DNA from: Actinomycetota bacterium
GTDB taxonomy: Bacteria > Actinomycetota > Actinomycetes > Actinomycetales > Angustibacteraceae
DNA length: 5,960 bases
Direction of reading: 5' to 3'
NCBI GenBank assembly: GCA_014377795.1
Contig: JACMOY010000388.1
Location: 1-5,960 of the forward strand
In this document: piece by piece, positions 1 through 4,671 of the stretch
Position numbering within the stretch: position 1 is the stretch's first letter
How the letters are laid out: each line of letters starts with the position of its first letter
Program-made: the position numbers and the translations under genes
Notes under the pieces: generated by a model
Seen by the model: only the letters and a program-made list of their open reading frames with translations
Told to the model about the DNA's origin: nothing
Databases searched by the model: none

Positions 1-2163
1 GAGGTGCTGCAGGACGTCTTCGACGTGCCCGGCCTCGTGGCGCTGATGCGCGACCTCGCCCCGCGCCGCGTGCGCGTGGTGGAGGTCGAGACCAGCTCGC
101 CTTCCCCGTTCGCCCGCAGCCTGCTGTTCGGGTACGTCGCGCAGTTCCTCTACGAGGGCGACTCCCCGCTCGCCGAGCGCCGGGCCGCCGCCCTGTCCCT
201 GGACCCCACCCTGCTGGCCGAGCTGCTCGGCCGCGGCGCGGGGGCAGCGCTGCGCGACCTGCTCGACCCGCAGGCGCTCGAGCGCACCGAGCGCGAGCTG
301 CAGCGACTCACCGAGGAGCGCCAGGCCCGCCACGGCGAGGACGTCGCCGACCTGCTGCGGGTGCTCGGGCCGCTGACCACCGACGAGGTGGCACTGCGCT
401 CACGCACCCCTGACGAGGCCGGCCACCAGCTGGTGGCCCTGGAGGAGACCCGCCGGGTCATCCGCGTGCGGATCGCCGGTGAAGAGCGCTGGGCCGCGGT
501 CGAGGACGCCGCCCGGCTGCAGGACGCGCTCGGCGCGCCGCTGCCTGTCGGGGTGCCCGAGGTGTTCCTCGAGCCGGTGCCCGACCCCCTCGGCGACCTG
601 CTCTCGCGGCACGCCCGCACCCACGGTCCCTTCACGGTGGTCGAGGCCGCGGCGAGGTTCGGTCTCGGCACCGCCGTCGCCGGTGCCGCCCTCACCCGCC
701 TGGTCACCTCGGGCCGACTCGTCGAAGGCGAGCTGCGGCCGGGCGGGCAGGGCCTCGAGCTCTGCGACGCCGAGGTCCTGCGCATCCTGCGCCGTCGGTC
801 GCTGGCCACGCTGCGCTCGCAGGTCGAGCCGGTCGCCGCCGACGACCTGGCCCGGTTCCTGCCGGCGTGGCAGGGCATCGGGGGCAACCTGCGCGGCGTC
901 AACGGGCTGCTGCGGGTGGTCGAGCAGCTGGCCGGCGCCGTGCTGCCGGCCAGCGCGCTCGAGACACTGGTGCTGCCCGGCCGCCTCGTCGGGTGGTCGC
1001 CCGCGCTGCTCGACGAGCTGACCACCGCCGGCGAGGTGCTCTGGTGCGGGCACGGCACCCTGCCCGGCGACGACGGGTGGGTCTCGCTGCACCTGGCTGA
1101 CAGCGCCCACCTGACCATGCCGGCGCCCGCCGACCTCGAGCTGGGCGACCTGCACCGGGGGGTGCTGGCCGCGCTCGCCGGCGGCGGCGCCTTCTTCTTC
1201 CGCTCGCTGTCCGACGCCGTCGGGTCCACCGACGACACCGCGCTGACCAGCGCGCTGTGGGACCTCGTCTGGTCGGGACGGGTCACCGGCGACAGCCTCG
1301 CCCCGCTAAGAGCGCGGCTCGCCGGCGGCCGCACCGCCCACCGCACCTCGCGGGCGGGCCCGCGCACCACCCGGTACGCCGGCCGCCCAGGTCGCGGGGC
1401 CGGTCGACCCGGCCGACCGACGCTGCCGTCGCGCAGCGGGCCCCCCACGACCGCTGGCCGGTGGTCGATGCTGCCGGCCGTCGAGACCGACCCGACCGTG
1501 CGCGCCGCGGCGGTCGCCGAGACGCTGCTGGACCGGCACGGCGTGCTCACCCGGGGCGCCGTGGTCGCCGAGCGCACCCCCGGCGGCTTCGCCGCGACCT
1601 ACCGCGTGCTCAGCGCGTTCGAGGACGCCGGACGGGTGCGGCGCGGCTACTTCGTCGAGGGCCTGGGCGCGGCGCAGTTCGCCACCGGGGGCGCCGTCGA
1701 CCGGCTGCGGGCCGGCAGCACCCCGCTGGGGCCGAGCGCCGGTGACGTCGAGGCCGGGCGCACCCTCGTCCTGGCCGCAGCCGACCCCGCCAACCCCTAC
1801 GGCGCGGCCTTGCCCTGGCCGCAGCGCCCCACCGTCGAGGCTGCACCCGACGCGGCCCCGACGTCCGCCACCGGCCACAAGGCGGCCCGCAAGGCCGGCG
1901 CGCTGGTGGTGCTGACCGGGGGCACCCTGGTGCTCTACGTCGAGCGCGGCGGCAAGTCGCTGCTGTCGTTCACCGACGACCCGGGGGCGCTCGCCGCGGC
2001 GGCCGACGCCCTGGCGCTGTCGGTGCGCGACGGAGCCCTGGGCCGCCTGACCGTCGAGCGCGCCGACGGCGCAGGGCTGCTCGGCTCCGACCACCCGCTC
2101 GCGGCTGCGCTCGAGCACGCCGGGTTCCACGCCACGCCCCGGGGCCTGCGGCTGCGCGCCTGA
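1..2163 (+). CDS. lhr: Lhr-type ATP-dependent DNA helicase, C-terminal half (5' end outside window)
   Basis: This is the C-terminal portion (720 residues) of a large superfamily 2 helicase. Known actinobacterial Lhr proteins are about 1,500 residues, so the RecA-like motor domains should lie left of the window. The frame is open from base 1. The first ~80 residues match the end of the Lhr core, with VRVVEVET, SPSPFA and the EGDSPLAERRAAAL stretch around residues 24-65. The rest matches the Lhr C-terminal domain, known in mycobacteria as tandem winged helices plus a beta-barrel related to AlkZ-type glycosylases. Landmarks are LRRRSLATLR and ARFLPAWQGIG (about 263-294), GPPTTAGRWS (480-489), the winged-helix segment LLDRHGVLTRGAVVAE (509-524), RRGYFVEGLGAAQFA (547-561) and the strand TLVLYVERGG (642-651). 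A basic Arg/Gly/Pro-rich linker (about 442-480) separates two modules. I see no frameshift. The protein translocates on ssDNA and unwinds RNA:DNA hybrids in mycobacteria (family knowledge). nei follows on the same strand. Family call is firm. Confidence 0.93.
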   Translation, partial: EVLQDVFDVPGLVALMRDLAPRRVRVVEVETSSPSPFARSLLFGYVAQFLYEGDSPLAERRAAALSLDPTLLAELLGRGAGAALRDLLDPQALERTERELQRLTEERQARHGEDVADLLRVLGPLTTDEVALRSRTPDEAGHQLVALEETRRVIRVRIAGEERWAAVEDAARLQDALGAPLPVGVPEVFLEPVPDPLGDLLSRHARTHGPFTVVEAAARFGLGTAVAGAALTRLVTSGRLVEGELRPGGQGLELCDAEVLRILRRRSLATLRSQVEPVAADDLARFLPAWQGIGGNLRGVNGLLRVVEQLAGAVLPASALETLVLPGRLVGWSPALLDELTTAGEVLWCGHGTLPGDDGWVSLHLADSAHLTMPAPADLELGDLHRGVLAALAGGGAFFFRSLSDAVGSTDDTALTSALWDLVWSGRVTGDSLAPLRARLAGGRTAHRTSRAGPRTTRYAGRPGRGAGRPGRPTLPSRSGPPTTAGRWSMLPAVETDPTVRAAAVAETLLDRHGVLTRGAVVAERTPGGFAATYRVLSAFEDAGRVRRGYFVEGLGAAQFATGGAVDRLRAGSTPLGPSAGDVEAGRTLVLAAADPANPYGAALPWPQRPTVEAAPDAAPTSATGHKAARKAGALVVLTGGTLVLYVERGGKSLLSFTDDPGALAAAADALALSVRDGALGRLTVERADGAGLLGSDHPLAAALEHAGFHATPRGLRLRA

Positions 2164-2194
2164 GCCGGGGCGCCGGCTCGCGCGGCGCCCCGGC
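2164..2194 (+). repeat. Perfect 12-bp inverted repeat between lhr and nei (attenuator or weak terminator candidate)
   Basis: Bases 2164-2175 and 2183-2194 are exact reverse complements (12 pairs, all G:C) around a 7-base loop. The repeat starts directly after the lhr stop codon and ends one base before a GGAGG at 2195-2199. There is no T-run after the stem, so it is not a classical intrinsic terminator. GC-rich actinobacteria may terminate or attenuate without one. It could equally shield the lhr mRNA 3' end or set the lhr:nei expression ratio. The structure is seen in the sequence; the role is inference. Confidence 0.5.
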
Positions 2195-2201
2195 GGAGGC
2201 G

Positions 2202-2206
2202 CAGGA
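2202..2206 (+). promoter_or_regulatory. Probable nei ribosome binding site
   Basis: CAGGA ends 7 bases before the ATG at 2214. A stronger-looking GGAGG at 2195-2199 lies 14 bases from that ATG, which is long for a Shine-Dalgarno. An ATG at 2206 and a GTG at 2209 lie in another frame. The start at 2214 is fixed by the protein, because the Pro-Glu directly after Met is the catalytic terminus of this family. Confidence 0.55.
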
Positions 2207-2213
2207 TGGTGCC

Positions 2214-3086
2214 ATGCCCGAGGGAGACGTGGTCTGGCGCACCGCCGACCGGTTGAACCGGGCCCTGGCCGGACGCGAGCTGGTGACCAGCGACCTGCGC
2301 TGGCCGTCCCTGGCAACGGTCGACCTGACCGGTCGCACCGTCACCGAGGTCCTCGCCCGCGGCAAGCACGTGCTGCTGCGCACGGACGGTGGCCCACCGC
2401 TGACGCTGCACAGCCACCTGCGGATGGAGGGCTCGTGGCACGTCCACCGCACCGGGCAGCCGTGGGGCACGGCCCGCTCCGAGGACCGCGTGCGTGCGGT
2501 GCTGGCGAACACCGAGTGGACCGCGGTGGGTCACCAGCTCGGCATGCTCGACCTGGTCGCCACCGCGGACGAGGGATCACTGGTGGGGCACCTGGGTCCG
2601 GATGTGCTCGGCCCCGACTGGGACCCCGCCGTCGTGCTGGCCACCCTGCGCTCCCAGCCCGACCGCGCCGTCGGCGACGCCCTGCTCGACCAGCGGGTGC
2701 TGGCCGGCGTCGGGACGATGTTCATGGCCGAGACCCTGTTCGTGCGGGGCCTCAGCCCGTGGACGCCGGTGAGCGAGGTGGCCGACATCGAGGCGGTCGT
2801 CATCACCGCCCACCGCCTGCTGGACGCGAACCGGCACCGGGCCGTCCAGGCCACCACGGGCGACCTGCGACCGGGGCAGGCGACCTACGTCCATGCCCGC
2901 TCGGGACGACCCTGTCGACGCTGCGGCACGCCGGTGCGGGTGGCGATGATCGGCACGGCGCCACAGGCGCGGACGGCGTTCTACTGCCCGTCCTGCCAGC
3001 CCGGGCCGACGCCGACGGACGACGGGCGCAGGCAGCGCCCGCTGGGAGCGACCGCGCGTCGCACCCGGTCGCCGTACCGGACCTGA
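2214..3086 (+). CDS. nei: Fpg/Nei-family DNA glycosylase / AP lyase (Nei2-like)
   Basis: A base-excision-repair enzyme that removes oxidised bases and cleaves the abasic strand. The 290-residue protein has the family architecture. It begins MPEGD, so Pro2 would be the Schiff-base nucleophile and Glu3 the general acid. A beta-strand lysine is at K51 in ARGKH. The helix-two-turn-helix lies around residues 155-180 (LLDQRVLAGVGTMF). A C-terminal zinc finger has C234-x2-C237 and C258-x2-C261, with R253 placed as the usual finger arginine. The GxGN asparagine of many Fpg/Nei proteins is Thr168 here. About 29 residues follow the finger (262-290), basic and probably disordered. The lhr-nei order matches M. 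tuberculosis Rv3296-Rv3297, so Nei2 is the best subtype; Fpg (MutM) is less likely. The gene lies 50 bases after lhr, probably co-transcribed, and its stop is one base from the convergent clgR stop. Confidence 0.92.
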   Translation: MPEGDVVWRTADRLNRALAGRELVTSDLRWPSLATVDLTGRTVTEVLARGKHVLLRTDGGPPLTLHSHLRMEGSWHVHRTGQPWGTARSEDRVRAVLANTEWTAVGHQLGMLDLVATADEGSLVGHLGPDVLGPDWDPAVVLATLRSQPDRAVGDALLDQRVLAGVGTMFMAETLFVRGLSPWTPVSEVADIEAVVITAHRLLDANRHRAVQATTGDLRPGQATYVHARSGRPCRRCGTPVRVAMIGTAPQARTAFYCPSCQPGPTPTDDGRRQRPLGATARRTRSPYRT

Positions 3087-3123
3087 GTCAGGCTGCGCTG
3101 ACGAGCGGGCGACGGGTGCCGAC
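3058..3123. terminator. Candidate bidirectional terminator spanning the nei/clgR convergent ends
   Basis: Bases 3058-3073 pair with 3108-3123 as an imperfect inverted repeat of about 15 base pairs, with C3119 bulged on one arm and one G (3067 or 3068) on the other. Between the arms, GTCAG (3087-3091) and CTGAC (3098-3102) form a second 5-bp stem with a 6-base loop. Both stop codons lie inside the structure, so the arms encode the tails of Nei and ClgR. Only one base separates the genes, so any terminator must lie within coding sequence. No T-run is seen. The pairing is observed; terminator function is inferred. Confidence 0.4.
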
Positions 3124-3390
3124 GGTGGGCAGTGCGGTCAGCCTGGTCTCGATCCGCTCGGCCACGGCGACCTTCTCGCTCACCTGGCTGAGCACGCGCG
3201 ACAGCGGCAGGTCCAGAGCTCCGCAGATCGAGGCGAGCAGCTCGGAGGACGCCTCCTTCTGACCGCGCTCGACCTCGCTGAGGTAACCGAGCGAGACCCG
3301 TGCGGCAGCAGAGACCTCGCGCAGGGTGCGGCTCTGCTGCTGGCGCTGCTCGCGCAGCACGTCGCCGATCTCCTGACGCAGCAGCACCAT
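3088..3390 (-). CDS. clgR: ClgR-type XRE-family transcriptional activator of Clp protease genes
   Basis: A 100-residue cytoplasmic DNA-binding protein. A Cro/CI-type helix-turn-helix fills residues ~12-67 and contains the ClgR hallmark [20 protein letters not shown] (21-40) followed by [12 protein letters not shown] (41-52). In Streptomyces, Corynebacterium and Mycobacterium, ClgR activates clpP, clpC and other proteostasis or stress genes (family knowledge). Residues 68-100 are a short tail ending Val-Ser-Ala-Ala. A small, non-polar -AA terminus resembles ssrA-like tags, and ClgR is a known Clp substrate. The ATG at 3390 was chosen because [13 protein letters not shown] aligns with the family start and a GGGAGG lies just upstream. 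The frame stays open to 3495, but those extra codons give an Arg/Gly/Pro-rich segment unlike the family. The next codon, GTG at 3387, is an alternative start with more usual spacing. It follows cinA after 109 bases and converges on nei. Confidence 0.92.
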   Translation of the reverse strand: MVLLRQEIGDVLREQRQQQSRTLREVSAAARVSLGYLSEVERGQKEASSELLASICGALDLPLSRVLSQVSEKVAVAERIETRLTALPTVGTRRPLVSAA

Positions 3391-3394
3391 GACG

Positions 3395-3400
3395 CCTCCC
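3395..3400 (-). promoter_or_regulatory. clgR ribosome binding site
   Basis: GGGAGG on the minus strand is a strong Shine-Dalgarno, 4 bases from the ATG at 3390 and 7 bases from the adjacent GTG at 3387. The short gap to ATG leaves open initiation at GTG, which would shorten the protein by one residue. Confidence 0.7.
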
Positions 3401-3419
3401 GGTCGCGGACGGACTCTCG

Positions 3420-3434
3420 CCCCCACCTCGGGGG
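3420..3434 (-). promoter_or_regulatory. Small G/C hairpin in the clgR leader
   Basis: On the minus strand CCCCC (3434-3430), loop GAGGT (3429-3425) and GGGGG (3424-3420) form a perfect 5-bp stem. It would lie near the 5' end of a clgR mRNA started from the promoter proposed at 3445-3470, about 20 bases upstream of the Shine-Dalgarno. It does not cover the ribosome binding site. It may be incidental at this GC content. Confidence 0.25.
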
Positions 3435-3444
3435 TGACACCACG

Positions 3445-3470
3445 GTACCCCGTCGACGGCCGCGCACACC
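3445..3470 (-). promoter_or_regulatory. Candidate clgR promoter, SigF/SigB-like (GGTGT-N15-GGGTAC)
   Basis: Minus strand: GGTGT at 3470-3466, a 15-base spacer, then GGGTAC at 3450-3445. This is close to the actinobacterial stress sigma factor SigF/SigB pattern (GGTTT or GTTT, about 15 bases, GGGTA or GGGTAC), with one mismatch in the -35. The start of transcription would fall near 3438, giving a leader of about 48 bases. A housekeeping reading is also possible, since TACCGT at 3447-3442 fits TAnnnT, but no good -35 lies at the right distance. No experimental support is available from sequence. Confidence 0.35.
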
Positions 3471-3500
3471 GGTCGGCTCGACCGGATCGGGCCAACCGGT
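3468..3500 (-). terminator. Hairpin after cinA, candidate terminator of rimO-pgsA-cinA
   Basis: On the minus strand the 10 bases 3500-3491 pair with 3477-3468 (nine Watson-Crick pairs and one G:U) around a 13-base loop, beginning at the last base of the cinA stop. A smaller competing stem, GACCGG (3501-3496) with CCGGTC (3485-3480), uses part of the same arm. There is no U-run. The promoter-proximal arm overlaps the proposed clgR -35 at 3470-3466. Confidence 0.35.
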
Positions 3501-3503
3501 CAG
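3468..3503. repeat. Three ACCGG-led direct repeats at 13-14 base spacing
   Basis: On the plus strand ACCGGTCGG (3468), ACCGGATCGG (3481) and ACCGGTCAG (3495) are three related units with starts 13 and 14 bases apart, between the cinA stop and the candidate clgR promoter. They also generate the alternative hairpins of the post-cinA structure. They could be protein-binding sites or simply the by-product of the stem-loop. Confidence 0.3.
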
Positions 3504-4030
3504 CGGTGCGCGGACGGCGGCTCTTCCCGGTCCCTTCGCAGCACCGCGGCGAGCTGGGTGAGCGCGGTCAGCACGGTCCGGCGCCGGACCGCGGCGCGAT
3601 CGGCCGGGCCGGTCACCAGGGCGTCCACGACGACGGTGGGCCCCGGCGTCGCGATCGCCACCCAGACCGTGCCCGGCAGGTGCCCGTCCTGGGGGTCCGG
3701 GCCGGCGACGCCGGTCGTGGCCACGCCGTAGTCGGCGCCGAGCCGGTCGCGGACGCCCTCGGCCATCGACGCGGCCACCGCGGCGTCGACCGCGCCCACC
3801 CGTGCCAGCAGCGCGGCGTCCACCCCGAGCAGCTGGTGCTTCAGCTCGGTCGCGTACGCGATGACGCCGCCGCGATAGCAGGCGGAGGCGCCCGGGACGG
3901 CGGTGACCGCGGCCCCGAGCCAGCCACCGGTGAGGGACTCGGCAGTGGCCACGGTTCGGCCGGCAGCCTGCAGCAGCCGCACCACCTGGGCCGCGGCGTC
4001 GTCCACGGCCGGCTCGTCCACGCCGGTCAC
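3500..4030 (-). CDS. cinA: CinA C-terminal-domain protein, nicotinamide mononucleotide deamidase (PncC type)
   Basis: A 176-residue stand-alone CinA C-terminal domain. The family (PncC) hydrolyses NMN to nicotinate mononucleotide plus ammonia in cytoplasmic pyridine-nucleotide salvage. Visible motifs are [15 protein letters not shown] (26-40) with the likely nucleophile S32 and neighbouring T34-G35-G36; [19 protein letters not shown] (52-70) with the conserved K64; TTGVAGP (105-111); and GTVWVAIA (120-127). The N-terminal molybdopterin-binding-like domain of full CinA proteins is absent; the start is at GTG 4030 and there is no room for that domain, because pgsA occupies the upstream DNA. This matches the short actinobacterial form. 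The GTG overlaps the pgsA stop by four bases (GTGA), and no clear Shine-Dalgarno precedes it, so translation is probably coupled. The historic name refers to competence-damage induction, which should not be assumed here. Confidence 0.9.
   Translation of the reverse strand: MTGVDEPAVDDAAAQVVRLLQAAGRTVATAESLTGGWLGAAVTAVPGASACYRGGVIAYATELKHQLLGVDAALLARVGAVDAAVAASMAEGVRDRLGADYGVATTGVAGPDPQDGHLPGTVWVAIATPGPTVVVDALVTGPADRAAVRRRTVLTALTQLAAVLRRDREEPPSAHR
4027..4030 (-). other. pgsA/cinA GTGA stop-start overlap
   Basis: On the minus strand GTGA contains the cinA GTG start (4030-4028) and the pgsA TGA stop (4029-4027). The bases just upstream hold only a weak GAG, which favours re-initiation by ribosomes finishing pgsA. 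Confidence 0.8.
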
Positions 4031-4671
4031 CGCTCGGACTGGACGCGCTCGCGGTCCGCTCGACGACGGTCACGGGCGGCTCGTCGCGCGACCGTCAGGT
4101 CGCTGGTGCGGCGCAGCCTGGCGGCGCGCAGCCCGTAGTCCGCACCGGTGACGAGGGCCACCACCACGGCGACGGCCAGGACCACCCCGGCGACGTCGTG
4201 CAGCACCTCGCCGAGCGGCAGGACGTACAGACCGATCGCGATGGCCTGCAGCAGAGTCTTGGCCTTGCCGCCCCGGCTGGCGGCCATCACCCCGTGCCGG
4301 ATCACCATCAGGCGAAGCAGGGTGACGGCCAGCTCGCGCCCCAGGATCAGCACCGTGACCCACCAGGCGACCTCGCCCAGCACGAAGAGCCCGACCAGGC
4401 CCGCGGCGACCAGTGCCTTGTCGGCGATCGGGTCGGCGATCTTGCCGACGTCGGTGACCAGGCCGCGGCGGCGGGCCAGCTCACCGTCGTACCGGTCGGT
4501 GATCGCCGCGAGCGCGAACACCACGAACGCGGCCACCCGCCACCACGGGCGCGTCCCGTCCTGGTGCATCAATAGCACCCAGAACACCGGCACCAGCAGC
4601 AGCCGCAGGCCGGTCAGCCCGTTGGCGAGGTTCCAGTTGCTGACCCCTGCGGGAGTCTGCGGCGACCTCAC
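4027..4671 (-). CDS. pgsA: CDP-diacylglycerol--glycerol-3-phosphate 3-phosphatidyltransferase
   Basis: A 214-residue integral membrane enzyme that transfers a phosphatidyl group from CDP-diacylglycerol to glycerol-3-phosphate, giving phosphatidylglycerol phosphate, the precursor of phosphatidylglycerol and cardiolipin. The CDP-alcohol phosphotransferase signature is complete: D59-x2-D62-G63-x2-A66-R67-x8-G76-x3-D80-x3-D84. Hydrophobic segments lie near residues 20-35, 45-58, 85-110, 112-125 and 140-176, followed by a strongly basic cytoplasmic tail (about 181-214). The N-terminal [17 protein letters not shown] matches the family. The related myo-inositol-phosphate enzymes share the signature, but this N-terminus and the position after rimO and before cinA/clgR favour PgsA. 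It starts with GTG at 4671, overlapping the rimO stop by four bases. A CTA-TTG leucine pair (near 4566-4575) is unusual codon use for this GC-rich DNA. Confidence 0.93.
   Translation of the reverse strand: MRSPQTPAGVSNWNLANGLTGLRLLLVPVFWVLLMHQDGTRPWWRVAAFVVFALAAITDRYDGELARRRGLVTDVGKIADPIADKALVAAGLVGLFVLGEVAWWVTVLILGRELAVTLLRLMVIRHGVMAASRGGKAKTLLQAIAIGLYVLPLGEVLHDVAGVVLAVAVVVALVTGADYGLRAARLRRTSDLTVARRAARDRRRADRERVQSER
4668..4671 (-). other. rimO/pgsA GTGA stop-start overlap
   Basis: Minus-strand GTGA joins the pgsA GTG start (4671-4669) and the rimO TGA stop (4670-4668), the same arrangement as at the pgsA/cinA junction. Only a weak GAG lies upstream as a possible Shine-Dalgarno, so coupling is likely. 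Confidence 0.8.

Noticed and set aside
1306..1470. Possible frameshift in lhr around the Arg/Gly/Pro-rich stretch
   Set aside because: Lhr-like motifs are in the same frame before (VWSGRVTGDSLAPLRA) and after (GPPTTAGRWS), so this is a linker, not a frame break.
150..1577. Long open frame antisense to lhr (475 codons)
   Set aside because: The translation is Ser/Arg/Pro-rich low-complexity sequence with no family motifs. Such shadows are expected opposite a GC-rich gene; the sense frame has clear Lhr motifs throughout.
3082..3092. CCTGA-G-TCAGG palindrome at the nei/clgR junction as a stand-alone terminator
   Set aside because: A one-base centre cannot form a full hairpin and the stem would shrink to three pairs. 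The larger repeat around it is the better candidate.
3391..3495. N-terminal extension of clgR to an upstream start at 3495
   Set aside because: The 35 extra residues are Arg/Gly/Pro-rich and unlike the family, while a strong GGGAGG sits just before ATG 3390, where family similarity begins. The region also holds the candidate promoter.
3391..3499. ClgR self-binding box or LexA-type box in the clgR upstream gap
   Set aside because: I looked for paired GTTCGC/GCGAAC-like half-sites and for GAAC-N4-GTTC and saw neither, so no autoregulation or SOS site is claimed.
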